Positions 8,587-18,454 of a stretch of DNA of 64,000 bases are shown piece by piece. Source of the DNA: Nitrospira sp. (GTDB lineage Bacteria > Nitrospirota > Nitrospiria > Nitrospirales > Nitrospiraceae); assembly GCA_029194535.1 (NCBI GenBank), contig JARFXR010000002.1, positions 372,001 to 436,000 of the forward strand, given 5' to 3'. How positions within the stretch are numbered: the first letter of the stretch is position 1; each line of letters begins with the position of its first letter. The position numbers and the translations under genes are program-made. The notes beneath the pieces are model-generated. The model was not told the DNA's origin. It did not search any database and worked only from the letters and a program-made list of their open reading frames with translations.

Positions 8587-9957
8587 ATGCCTCCTCTGCT
8601 CCTCGTGATTTCGACCGATTCTTCGACGAAGACCACCATCGAGCGAGCGGTCTCCAACCTGAACCTCATCCTCCAGTTCGCCGCCACATCGGAGGAAGGG
8701 ATCCATCTACTCGAGCAACAGGCCGGGTTCGACGGCATCATCCTTGATGAGAGCCGGCAGAGCCGGATATTGCCCCCCCTGGTGGCTCGGTTTCGAAACG
8801 TGGCTCCTTCGGTTCCGGTCGTGGTCGTGGGTGCCGAGGACTCGGCCCGGGCCGCGGTGGAGACACTGCGTCTGGGAGCGGCCGATTATCTCACCAAACC
8901 GTTGACAGAATCCGATGTCCGCGCGACGCTCCTTCGGATGCACATCGAGACCGCCACCAGCCAATCGGTTGCCAAAACGTCGTCAGGGTTCGATCGAATC
9001 GTCAGCATTTCTCCGCAAATGCGGCTGGTCAAGCACCTGGCGGCCGAAGTCGCCGGGACGGACGCGACGGTTCTGATTACGGGCGAAAGCGGAACGGGCA
9101 AGGAACTCTTCGCCCATGCCATTCACGCCTCGAGCCCGCGATCCAATGGACCGTTCGTCGCGCTGAACTGCGCGGGAATCCCTGAACATCTGATGGAATC
9201 GGAGTTGTTCGGGTACCAGCGAGGTGCCTTCACCGACGCCAAACAGCCCAAGCTCGGGCGTTTCCGGGCCGCCGAGGGAGGCACGTTGTTCCTGGACGAA
9301 ATCGGCGAAGTCAGTCCCATGGCACAGGCCAAGTTGCTGCGGGTTCTCGAAGACCACGTGATCAGTCCGCTGGGCGATACACGCGACGTCCCGATTGATA
9401 TTCGCGTCGTCGCCGCGACCAACGAAGATCTTCCGGCTCACATTAAAGCGGGAAAGTTTCGTCTCGATCTGTATTACCGGCTCAACGTGTATCAATTGAG
9501 GATTCCGCCCTTGCGCGAACGGCCCGACGATATCGAGCCGCTGGTCCGGCACTTCCTGGACTCGATTCGTTGCGACCGCGGTCGCCGCGTGCCGGATGTC
9601 AGTCCCGCAGCCATCGAGTTGCTGCGCCGACACGATTGGCCCGGCAATGTCCGGGAACTGCACAACGTCGTGGAAGGCTTGACGATCACCTGCAAGAGTC
9701 CGACAATCTTCCCCGAACACCTCCCGGCCTCCTTATCGAGCGACAGCACGCCGACGCTCCGCACCAACGGTGATTTCCCGGACCCTCAAGCCAAACCCTC
9801 GTTGTTGGCGTTCGGCCTCTCCCTGCAGGACATGGAGAAGAAAATGTTGATGGAGGCGCTGCACCAGGCGGGAGGGAACATTTCCGAAGCGAGTCGTCTT
9901 CTCAAACTGACGAGAAACACCTTACGTTATCGCATGGCCAAGTATCGTCTCTGCTGA
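8587..9957 (+). CDS. sigma-54-dependent response regulator (NtrC family)
   Basis: Domain order is receiver (about 1-120), AAA+ sigma-54 activator (about 138-370) and a Fis-type helix-turn-helix (about 415-454). The AAA+ part has Walker A GESGTGKE (166-173), the sigma-54-contacting loop as GAFTDA (213-218, normally GAFTGA) and Walker B GGTLFLDEI. In the receiver the acceptor Asp54 and Lys104 are present, but the usual N-terminal acidic pair is reduced (VISTDSS). Phosphorylation may therefore be weak or replaced by another signal. No histidine kinase is adjacent, so partner and targets are unknown. Confidence 0.9.
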   Translation: MPPLLLVISTDSSTKTTIERAVSNLNLILQFAATSEEGIHLLEQQAGFDGIILDESRQSRILPPLVARFRNVAPSVPVVVVGAEDSARAAVETLRLGAADYLTKPLTESDVRATLLRMHIETATSQSVAKTSSGFDRIVSISPQMRLVKHLAAEVAGTDATVLITGESGTGKELFAHAIHASSPRSNGPFVALNCAGIPEHLMESELFGYQRGAFTDAKQPKLGRFRAAEGGTLFLDEIGEVSPMAQAKLLRVLEDHVISPLGDTRDVPIDIRVVAATNEDLPAHIKAGKFRLDLYYRLNVYQLRIPPLRERPDDIEPLVRHFLDSIRCDRGRRVPDVSPAAIELLRRHDWPGNVRELHNVVEGLTITCKSPTIFPEHLPASLSSDSTPTLRTNGDFPDPQAKPSLLAFGLSLQDMEKKMLMEALHQAGGNISEASRLLKLTRNTLRYRMAKYRLC

Positions 9958-9999
9958 CCGCATCGCTGGTTGCTGCCGGTTCAACGTCCTCATCGCCGA

Positions 10000-12435
10000 T
10001 TATTCGCGCAGTCGGGCCATCGTCACTCCGTCTCCTCCTTCCGATCGATCTCCAGACCGGAACTCCTTGACGTAAGGCGAGCGACCGAGATAGTCCCGCA
10101 CGGCAGCCTTCAGACGGCCGGTTCCATGACCGTGGATGACCCGCACGAGAGGAGCCCCCGCCAGTGCCGCTCGATCCAAGGCCGCCACGACTTCCTCCAG
10201 CGCCTCGTCCACCATCTTACCCCGCACATCGACCACGGTCTGCTCGGAAGCATGATAGGCACGAGGCGGGGTCGTGACCGCCGGAGGGCCCGGAGGGGCG
10301 GGCGGAGGGTTCTTCGCGCCTCCGGCATCCGGAATCACCCCGATCAGCCCGGAACACAAGGCCGACACTTCCCCTTCTCCGACTCTCACACGCACGCGCT
10401 TCTTCCCGAACGGAGCTTCGAGCAGCATGCCGATCGTATTGAGTCCTCCGATTTCGACCAGATCGCCGACCTTCAGCTGCTCGATCGGGACTCGAATCCG
10501 CTCCGGCTCCAGGGCTTCTCGCGATTCCTGCTCCAGTTCGCCGAGCCGTCGTTGCGCCGCTCGCGCCGTCATCAGCTTCTGTTCTCTTTTCGCTTCGTCC
10601 ACCATCGCCTGCACCTCGGCTCTTGCGCGGCTGAACTGGTCCTGCAATTTTTTTCTGATGCTCTTCCTGGCCTCCCGCTCGGTCGATTCCAACCGCGCCA
10701 GCTCTCCCTTGGCCAGCCGAGCGGCTTCTTCCGCTTCGGCCCGTGATTCAGCCGCTCGAGCGAGATTCTCAGCCAATTGTCGCCGCTGCCCGTGTAGATC
10801 GTTCAACATCCGTTCGAGCGCATGGTCCTCCTGCCCCAACTTCTGTCTCGCGTCATCGAGCACGGCGTGATCCATACCCAGCCGACCGGCGATTTCGAGG
10901 GCGGAGGATCCACCCGGAACGCCGAGAAACAATTGATAGGTCGGCGAGAGGGTGGCCAGGTCGAACCCTACGCTGGCATTGGCGAATCCCTCCTTGGTCT
11001 GCGCCAATGCCTTGAGGGACCGGTAATGCGTCGTGGCCACGACCTTCATCCCCAGCCTCGCAAATCGACACAGCAGAGCTTCCGCCAAGGCAGCCCCTTC
11101 CGTCGGATCCGTCGACGTGACAGGCTCGTCGAGCAACACCAGCGCCTGTCCGACATGACACCTGGAGCTGGGATCGCCGTCTTGCTGCGCCTCGCGCAAC
11201 AACTCGATCATTTGCGTCATGTGGGCCGAAAAGCTGGACAAGTCGCGCGCCAGATCCTGCGCATCCCCGATATCCGCATAGACCGCCGAAAAGACCGCCA
11301 TGTCGGACTCCGCATCGCAAGGAAGCAGTAATCCCGCCCGTACCATCAAGGCGAACAGCCCGAGTATCTTGAGCGTGACCGTCTTCCCGCCTGTGTTCGG
11401 TCCGGAAATGATCAGGACCTGGACTGTCTCGTCCAACACAATGTCGTTGGCGACGACCTGATCTCTAGTCAGGACCAACAAGGGGTGTCTCGCTTGTCTC
11501 AAGCGAATCAGTCCATCGGCATTCAATGCCACAGGTTGAGCCCCTAAGCGGCGGCCCAAGGACGCCCGCGCGGCGATCTCGTCCAACTCGGCCAGCGCCT
11601 CAAGACCACATCCAATTCTTTCCGCTTGCGCGGCGAGCAGACCCGACAGTTCTCTGAGAATCCTCCGCGCCTCCCGATCGATTTCGAGTTCGGCAAGCTT
11701 GATGGCATTGTTCAGCTCCACCAACTCGCGCGGCTCGAAAAAAACGGTGGCTCCGCTCGACGAGACATCATGCACAATTCCCGAGACACGACCTTGCAAT
11801 CCGGCTTTGATCGGCAACACATAGCGTCCTTCGCGTTGATCGAAATACGGCTCCTGCAAGATCTCCTCATAGTGTCGCGAGCGAAGGAGGTCATCGAGTT
11901 GATGGCGGATCCTCTGCTTCAGATCGTTGGCCTGATGCGTCAACCGAAGCAGTGCAGGCGACGCGGACTCTTTCATCGATCCATCGAAGTGAACGGCCCC
12001 CTCCAGAGCCGCAATGATGACACCCAGTTCAGGAAGCGTTTCCAGAGAAGCTGCCGCAGCCGCCAGCGCCCGCGCTTCCTGCCCATGCCGCCGCACATAG
12101 CGGAGAACTTCGGACCACAGAACGAGGACGACCGCGTGATCGCGCAACTCATGAGTATCCAACGCCGCCCCTTTGCTTGCGCGGGACAGCGGTTCCCGGA
12201 TGTCAGGGAAGGAGAGGGTCGGCATCGGGTCAGGACTCGCCTGAAGCTGCACCATCTCCCAGGTTTCCTGTTGGCGTCGCCGGGCTGCTTGGATCTCGCT
12301 CGTCAGCATAAGGGTGCGACAACGGGCCGCACCCATTGGGGAGCGGGCATGCGTCGCAAGCGCCTCCAGGAGCACCCTCCATTCGAGCGCTCGAGTCGTG
12401 AGCTCGGCGAGATCGGACCGCGGAGATGGACTCAT
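10000..12435 (-). CDS. mutS2: endonuclease MutS2
   Basis: The 811-residue protein has the MutS2 architecture. It starts with a core lever/clamp region, then the ABC-type ATPase with Walker A GPNTGGKT (345-352) and the VLLDEPVTSTDP Walker B. A coiled-coil segment follows (about 515-640), and the C-terminal Smr nuclease domain carries VIHGHGTGRLK. MutS2 acts on branched or collided-ribosome substrates rather than in mismatch repair. Length is normal. The gene is transcribed away from gap, with 111 bases from its start to the gap promoter -35. Confidence 0.95.
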   Translation of the reverse strand: MSPSPRSDLAELTTRALEWRVLLEALATHARSPMGAARCRTLMLTSEIQAARRRQQETWEMVQLQASPDPMPTLSFPDIREPLSRASKGAALDTHELRDHAVVLVLWSEVLRYVRRHGQEARALAAAAASLETLPELGVIIAALEGAVHFDGSMKESASPALLRLTHQANDLKQRIRHQLDDLLRSRHYEEILQEPYFDQREGRYVLPIKAGLQGRVSGIVHDVSSSGATVFFEPRELVELNNAIKLAELEIDREARRILRELSGLLAAQAERIGCGLEALAELDEIAARASLGRRLGAQPVALNADGLIRLRQARHPLLVLTRDQVVANDIVLDETVQVLIISGPNTGGKTVTLKILGLFALMVRAGLLLPCDAESDMAVFSAVYADIGDAQDLARDLSSFSAHMTQMIELLREAQQDGDPSSRCHVGQALVLLDEPVTSTDPTEGAALAEALLCRFARLGMKVVATTHYRSLKALAQTKEGFANASVGFDLATLSPTYQLFLGVPGGSSALEIAGRLGMDHAVLDDARQKLGQEDHALERMLNDLHGQRRQLAENLARAAESRAEAEEAARLAKGELARLESTEREARKSIRKKLQDQFSRARAEVQAMVDEAKREQKLMTARAAQRRLGELEQESREALEPERIRVPIEQLKVGDLVEIGGLNTIGMLLEAPFGKKRVRVRVGEGEVSALCSGLIGVIPDAGGAKNPPPAPPGPPAVTTPPRAYHASEQTVVDVRGKMVDEALEEVVAALDRAALAGAPLVRVIHGHGTGRLKAAVRDYLGRSPYVKEFRSGDRSEGGDGVTMARLRE

Positions 12436-12512
12436 CAGCGACGGACTCTACCCATGGCTGCCGCACAGACGCAAGTCGCACCTAAACCCCTCAGGTGCAC
12501 CCCTTGAAATGA

Positions 12513-13649
<1,137 letters not shown>

Positions 13650-13717
13650 TGGCTGTGAACTGATTCCGTTCCACTCCTATTTTCCTTAGGACGCCGGACC
13701 CAAAGTAACGATCGACC

Positions 13718-14917
13718 ATGAATCTGCACAAGCAAACCATTGACGACCTCACGCTGAACGGCAAACGGGTGATCATCCGCGCGGACTTCAACGTTCCGCT
13801 CGACGACTCCCTCCAGATCACGGACGACACCCGAATCCGCTCGACCCTTCCCACCATCAATCGCGTCGTCGACGATGGAGGCAAGGTCATTTTGTGCTCG
13901 CATCTGGGCCGTCCGAAGAGCCGGTTCGACCCGAAATACAGCCTGGCGCCGATCGCGAAACGGCTGGGCCGGCTTCTGGGGAAGAACGTGACTTTTGCGC
14001 CGGACTGTATCGGCCCCGCTGTGGAGGGGCTCGTCGCGAAGATGAACCCCGGCGACGTCCTGCTCTTGGAAAATCTCCGCTTTCACGAGGGCGAGGAAAA
14101 GAACGACGAAAAATTTTCCAAGGCGCTGGCGTCACTGGGCGACGTGTATATCAACGACGCATTCGGCGCCGCCCACCGGGCCCATGCCTCCACGGTCGGC
14201 ATCACCAAGTTTATTCCCGCTTCGGCGGCCGGCTTCCTCCTGAAGAAGGAAATCGAGTATCTCGAAGGCGCGGTGGCCAATCCAGTCCGCCCTTTCGTCG
14301 CCATTCTCGGTGGCGCCAAAGTCTCAGGTAAAATCGGCGTCATCGAAAACCTGGGGAAGCGCGTCGACAAGGTCATCATCGGCGGAGGCATGGCCTTCAC
14401 GTTCCTCAAGGCCAAAGGGTTGGAGATCGGTAATTCGCTGGTCGAGAACGATATGTTGGATTTCGCCAAGGGGATCGAGGATCACGCGTTGTCGCGCGGG
14501 GTCAAGTTCTATCTGCCGGTGGATTGCGTGGTGGCGGCCAGCCGCGAGCCGGGTGCTGAAACAAAGATCGTGCCGGTCCAGGAAATTCCCAAGGGATGGT
14601 ACGCGCTCGATATCGGCCCCGCTTCGGTCAAACTGTTCCGGGAAGCGGTTCAAAACGCCAAGACGATCCTCTGGAACGGACCGATGGGCGTGTTCGAAAT
14701 CGATGCCTATGCCAGGGGTACGCTCTCCGTCGCTCACGCCGTCGCCGACGCCTATGCGCTCACGATCGTGGGCGGAGGCGAGACCGCCATGGCCGTACAC
14801 CGCGCGGGCGAATCGGAAAACATCTCCTTCATTTCCACAGGCGGTGGCGCCGCGCTCGAACTGCTGGAGGGAAAACAGCTTCCCGGCTTGACCGCCCTTC
14901 CCGAACGGAAAGATTGA
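13718..14917 (+). CDS. pgk: phosphoglycerate kinase
   Basis: Pgk transfers phosphate from 1,3-bisphosphoglycerate to ADP, making ATP, or runs in reverse for gluconeogenesis and CO2-fixation supply. The 399-residue product shows RADFNVPLDD near the N-terminus, CSHLGRPK, the hinge-region LGGAKVSGKIGVI and the C-terminal nucleotide-binding FISTGGGAALELLEGK. Full length. It lies 68 bases after gap and 42 bases before tpiA, in the same direction. Confidence 0.97.
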   Translation: MNLHKQTIDDLTLNGKRVIIRADFNVPLDDSLQITDDTRIRSTLPTINRVVDDGGKVILCSHLGRPKSRFDPKYSLAPIAKRLGRLLGKNVTFAPDCIGPAVEGLVAKMNPGDVLLLENLRFHEGEEKNDEKFSKALASLGDVYINDAFGAAHRAHASTVGITKFIPASAAGFLLKKEIEYLEGAVANPVRPFVAILGGAKVSGKIGVIENLGKRVDKVIIGGGMAFTFLKAKGLEIGNSLVENDMLDFAKGIEDHALSRGVKFYLPVDCVVAASREPGAETKIVPVQEIPKGWYALDIGPASVKLFREAVQNAKTILWNGPMGVFEIDAYARGTLSVAHAVADAYALTIVGGGETAMAVHRAGESENISFISTGGGAALELLEGKQLPGLTALPERKD

Positions 14918-14959
14918 CCGACCGCATCTGCTTGAACCGCCCCAACATCAGGACATCTC

Positions 14960-15733
14960 TTGCGAACACCGCTGATCGTCGGCAATTGGAAAATGAACAA
15001 GACGGCGTCGGAGGCCCGGACTTTCGTTCGTGAGTTCCGGCAATTATTCGAAACCTCCGCCGAGGCCGAAGTCGTCCTCGCTCCGCCGTTCACGGCGCTG
15101 GAATCAGTACGCTCGTCCCTTGGACCGACCTCTTGGATCGCGCTCGGCGCGCAGAATCTTCACTGGGAAGGGCACGGGGCCTTCACCGGTGAGATCTCCG
15201 GCACCATGCTTCTCGACCTGGGATGCCGCTATGTCATCGTGGGGCACTCGGAACGGCGCACGCTGTTTGGGGAGCGCAATGCGGACGTGCGGAAAAAAGT
15301 CCGCGCGGCGGTGACCTGCGGTCTTCGACCGATCCTCTGCGTCGGTGAATCGCTGACGGAGCGCGAGACGGGGCAAACGGAGAGGATCATCGCCGAGCAA
15401 CTCTCCTCCGGCCTGGATCAGCTCACGGCCGCAGACTTAAAGGCGGTGGCCATCGCCTATGAACCGGTGTGGGCGATCGGAACAGGACGCGCCGCGACGG
15501 TTGCTCAGGCCACCCTCGTTCACCGATCGATACGAGCGTTTTTGGCCAAAGGCTGGAATGACGACGCAGCAGCCACGATGCGGATCCTCTACGGCGGCAG
15601 TGTCACGGCTCAGAACGCCGCCTCGCTGCTCGACGGCTCCGACATCGACGGCGCGCTGGTCGGCGGGGCTTGTCTCAATCCAGACTCGTTTGCTAAGATC
15701 ATCGCCGCGGCGAAACGGAACCCGATCGGCTAA
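14960..15733 (+). CDS. tpiA: triose-phosphate isomerase
   Basis: TpiA interconverts dihydroxyacetone phosphate and glyceraldehyde-3-phosphate. The start is TTG at 14960, preceded by an AGGA-like ribosome site. It gives RTPLIVGNWKMNK, with Asn and Lys of the active site. The catalytic His is in VGHSERRTLFG, the Glu in AYEPVWAIGTG and the phosphate-gripping loop in YGGSV. Product 257 residues, normal. Third gene of the glycolytic run, 14 bases before secG. Confidence 0.96.
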   Translation: MRTPLIVGNWKMNKTASEARTFVREFRQLFETSAEAEVVLAPPFTALESVRSSLGPTSWIALGAQNLHWEGHGAFTGEISGTMLLDLGCRYVIVGHSERRTLFGERNADVRKKVRAAVTCGLRPILCVGESLTERETGQTERIIAEQLSSGLDQLTAADLKAVAIAYEPVWAIGTGRAATVAQATLVHRSIRAFLAKGWNDDAAATMRILYGGSVTAQNAASLLDGSDIDGALVGGACLNPDSFAKIIAAAKRNPIG

Positions 15734-15747
15734 AATTCTGGAGGCCC

Positions 15748-16089
15748 ATGCACACGTTGACCATCATCATTCATGTCCTTGCCTGTTTCCTGATGATCGG
15801 CGCTATTTTGCTTCAGTCCGGCAAGGGGGCGGAGATCGGCGCGGCGTTCGGGGGTTCGAGTCAGACGGTGTTCGGGAGTCGCGGCCCGGCTAACTTCTTG
15901 AGCAAATTCACGGTGGTGGTGGCGGCCGTATTCATGATCACCTCTCTCAGTCTTGCGATGTTGGTCAAAGAGCGGACGTTTTCTTCCACCGTTATCGATT
16001 TGAAGAAAAAGGAAGCTTCGCCGACCCAGGCCGACAAACCGGCGGGAGATTCCCACTCATCCGACGGTTCCTCATCATCCGGTCACTGA
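15748..16089 (+). CDS. secG: preprotein translocase subunit SecG
   Basis: SecG is the small SecYEG channel subunit that stimulates SecA-driven export. The 113-residue product has two membrane helices (about 3-22 and 52-72) separated by the conserved cytoplasmic loop SGKGAEIGAAFGGSSQTVFG, followed by a Ser/His-rich tail. Sitting directly after tpiA is a common arrangement for this gene. It starts 14 bases after the tpiA stop and ends the cluster. Confidence 0.93.
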   Translation: MHTLTIIIHVLACFLMIGAILLQSGKGAEIGAAFGGSSQTVFGSRGPANFLSKFTVVVAAVFMITSLSLAMLVKERTFSSTVIDLKKKEASPTQADKPAGDSHSSDGSSSSGH

Positions 16090-16104
16090 GCGGATCCTCG
16101 AAGT

Positions 16105-16174
16105 GACGCCGTGCACAACCACCCCGAGGCGGGATACGCAGACCGCCCTGGTGGGCTGGCCCTGTGACGGCGTC
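16105..16174. other. nested inverted repeats between convergent secG and ilvE
   Basis: Three perfect stems nest within 70 bases: GACGCCGT/ACGGCGTC (16105-16112, 16167-16174), CCACC/GGTGG (16119-16123, 16150-16154) and GGCGG/CCGCC (16128-16132, 16143-16147). The two flanking genes converge here, so a two-way transcript end is the simplest reading. There is no T-run on either side, so it is not a standard intrinsic terminator. Confidence 0.45.
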
Positions 16175-16199
16175 GCTGAGACAGACAGGAGAGTCCGAG

Positions 16200-17111
16200 C
16201 TAGATGCGCGTCAACCAGGATGCGTGGGCCGCATCCTCACCGCGCACGATGGAAAAGAAGGATTTCTGCAGACCCGTCGTAATCGGACCGGGTTTCCCGG
16301 TTCCGATTCGGCGGTTGTCAATTTCACGCACGGGGGTCAGTTCGGCGGCGGTTCCCGTGACGAACACCTCATCGGCAATATACATCTCGTCTCGAGTGAA
16401 TCGATCCTCCATCACGACGATGCCCTGCTCTCGCGCCAGTTCGATGACGGAATTCCGCGTGATCCCCTCAAGAATGGAGGTCAACGGCGTGGTCTTGATC
16501 CGTCCCTTGCGCACGATGAAGATATTTTCTCCCGTGCCTTCAGAGACGTAGCCTTCGGGGTCCAGCATGATGGCCTCGTCGTAGCCGTCGGCTTTGGCTT
16601 CCCGCTTCGCGAGGATGGAATTGACGTAGTAGCCTGAGATCTTGCCCCGCGTCATCGACACGTTGACGTGGTGGCGAGTGAACGACGACACCCGAGCCCG
16701 CATGCCGTTGGCCAACGCGTCCTCGCCCAAATACGCTCCCCATTTCCATGCGGCAATGGCCAATTTGATCGGATTGTCACCGGGATACACCCCCATCGCG
16801 CCATATCCGATATAGACCAGCGGACGGATGTAACAGGCCTCCACCTGATTGATCCGCACGGTCTCGACGATCGCCTCCGCAACCTGCTTCTTGTCGTAGG
16901 GAATCGTCATCATACCGATATGCGCCGACTCGAAGAGCCGATCGACGTGCTCGTGCAGCCGAAAAATGGCGGAGCCTGACTTGCCTCGATAGCACCTCAA
17001 TCCTTCAAATGCCGCCAGCCCGTAATGAAGAGAATGCGTGAGGACATGGATGTTGGCATCCGCCCAATCGACAAACGCTCCATCCATCCAGATCTTGCCT
17101 TGGGGTTCCAT
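16200..17111 (-). CDS. ilvE: branched-chain amino acid aminotransferase
   Basis: IlvE is a PLP enzyme that transaminates leucine, isoleucine and valine with glutamate/2-oxoglutarate. The product has fold-type IV features: WMDGAFVDWADANIHVLTHSLHYG at the N-terminus (split here only for length), the PLP Lys in MTRGKISGYYVNSILAK, and SEGTGENIFIV plus TSILEGITRNSVIELA for cofactor phosphate and substrate contacts. Product 303 residues, the usual length. It converges with secG. Confidence 0.94.
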   Translation of the reverse strand: MEPQGKIWMDGAFVDWADANIHVLTHSLHYGLAAFEGLRCYRGKSGSAIFRLHEHVDRLFESAHIGMMTIPYDKKQVAEAIVETVRINQVEACYIRPLVYIGYGAMGVYPGDNPIKLAIAAWKWGAYLGEDALANGMRARVSSFTRHHVNVSMTRGKISGYYVNSILAKREAKADGYDEAIMLDPEGYVSEGTGENIFIVRKGRIKTTPLTSILEGITRNSVIELAREQGIVVMEDRFTRDEMYIADEVFVTGTAAELTPVREIDNRRIGTGKPGPITTGLQKSFFSIVRGEDAAHASWLTRI

Positions 17112-17185
17112 GATGGAAACGGACTATAGCAGCGGGCCGGAAGAAGCGTCAAGAATCCGCGGCCCACGACTCCGGTCGAGTGCGA

Positions 17186-17557
17186 TTACCAGCCATTGAG
17201 GCCGGTGCGGGCCTGGCGGTTCAGCACCTCCGCGATGCGTCCGGCCGCCGCGGCGGTCTGATCGTCGATCCGCAACCCGAATTCATATTCACGTACCCAC
17301 CGCACCGTGGCGCGGGTGATCTCGATGGGTGGCTGGTCTTCCTCAAGTTGGAACCGAACGCACAAATCAGTCCCGGCCTTGAGCGCATGATCCCCCAGCA
17401 TCCGCATACCGCTACGCGACAAGTTCGTCACGACTCCCTTCCCGATCGCGGCTCCGCTTAGGTAGTAGGAGGCGCACCATGTCGGGATTCGCCGGTAGGT
17501 TCTGAGAACGAATGTTCTTGGGATCGGTCGGTTTGAGTGCCTTGCCCAAGTCTCCAT
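17186..17557 (-). CDS. PilZ-domain protein
   Basis: I chose the ATG at 17557, preceded by a strong CGGAGGATC ribosome site, giving 123 residues. A single PilZ domain is visible. The c-di-GMP-binding RxxxR-type stretch is RTYRRIPTWCASYY, followed by the second motif as NLSRSGMRMLG (the D/NxSxxG motif). PilZ proteins bind cyclic di-GMP and adjust motility, adhesion or polysaccharide export. The fused effector part is absent, so it must act on a partner protein. It is divergent from rplU. Confidence 0.85.
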   Translation of the reverse strand: METWARHSNRPIPRTFVLRTYRRIPTWCASYYLSGAAIGKGVVTNLSRSGMRMLGDHALKAGTDLCVRFQLEEDQPPIEITRATVRWVREYEFGLRIDDQTAAAAGRIAEVLNRQARTGLNGW

Positions 17558-17677
17558 GGCGTGCGATCCTCCGTGGTTGGATCTTATTCGCCGCCGGACT
17601 GGGCTTGAAAGCCCTCGAAAGGGGGAAGGAGCGGTCCTACGCCCCGCAACGCGCGAGGCTGCGGCCGCACCATTACC

Positions 17678-17707
17678 TTGACACTTTTCTCCGTGCTGTG
17701 ATAGATA
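17678..17707 (+). promoter_or_regulatory. extended -10 promoter of rplU-rpmA
   Basis: TTGACA is followed after 18 bases by TAGATA, with TG one base before the -10 (TGATAGATA), an extended -10 arrangement that tolerates the longer spacer. The -10 ends about 30 bases before the rplU ATG, whose ribosome site is GGAGGGTAGGG. Confidence 0.55.
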
Positions 17708-17736
17708 CCTGTGTTTTGTCACGGAGGGTAGGGTTC

Positions 17737-18051
17737 ATGTACGCTATCGTAGAAACAGGCGGCAAACAGTACCGGGTGGAACACGGCAGCCTTGTCCAAG
17801 TCGAGAGCCTTCCCGGTGAAGTGGGCGGCACCGTGGAACTCGACCACGTTCGACTCGTTCACGGGGACAAGGGGGTCGTCATCGGGCAACCCCTGGTCAC
17901 GGGGGCCAAAGTCACAGCGGAGATCGTCAATCAGGGCCGGACCCGATCCATGATCGTGTTCAAGAAGCAACGGCGCAAGAACTACCGTCGCACAAAAGGC
18001 CACCGGCAGGGCTTTACCAAACTTCGGATCACTGGCATCCACACGGCCTAA
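17737..18051 (+). CDS. rplU: 50S ribosomal protein L21
   Basis: L21 binds 23S rRNA in the large subunit. The ATG at 17737 gives the family N-terminus [18 protein letters not shown]. It continues through [35 protein letters not shown] and a C-terminal FTKLRITGI. Product 104 residues, the usual length. An upstream extension of the frame is not coding. rpmA follows 19 bases later, the universal rplU-rpmA order. Confidence 0.97.
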   Translation: MYAIVETGGKQYRVEHGSLVQVESLPGEVGGTVELDHVRLVHGDKGVVIGQPLVTGAKVTAEIVNQGRTRSMIVFKKQRRKNYRRTKGHRQGFTKLRITGIHTA

Positions 18052-18070
18052 TCGTAAAGGATGATGCTTC

Positions 18071-18334
18071 ATGGCGACGAATAAAGGCGGCGGATCATCG
18101 AGAAATGGACGGGACAGCAATCCGCAATATTTGGGCGTGAAGGCGTATGGTGGCGAAACGGTGAAGGCTGGTGCCATAATCGTACGCCAACGCGGCACCA
18201 AGTTTTTCCCGGGCTTCAATGTGGGCCTCGGCAAAGACCACACCCTCTTCGCACGTGTAACGGGCACCGTCAAATTCGAGGGCGGTCGCGCGCGGCAGAA
18301 GGTCAGCGTCTACCCCATACCGACGACCTCATAG
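18071..18334 (+). CDS. rpmA: 50S ribosomal protein L27
   Basis: L27 reaches the peptidyl-transferase centre with its flexible N-terminus. The 87-residue product reads [20 protein letters not shown] at the start and contains [18 protein letters not shown] and the [10 protein letters not shown] block. No N-terminal Firmicutes-type prepeptide is present. It is 19 bases after rplU and 120 bases before obgE, the conserved rplU-rpmA-obgE order. Confidence 0.97.
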   Translation: MATNKGGGSSRNGRDSNPQYLGVKAYGGETVKAGAIIVRQRGTKFFPGFNVGLGKDHTLFARVTGTVKFEGGRARQKVSVYPIPTTS

Positions 18335-18454
18335 CCGGCGCCCCTCCTTTTCACCACTACCGTCTCACTCGTCCAACAACGTCAAGGGGGCCTCGCGCCC
18401 CATGTGAGGTCTCCGGGCAGAACTGACCGGACACATTCCTGCGGATAGGCTCAG

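Noticed and set aside
16090-16199. tRNA gene after secG
   Set aside because: The fold has no T-loop GGTTCGA pattern or anticodon arm; it is a different structure.
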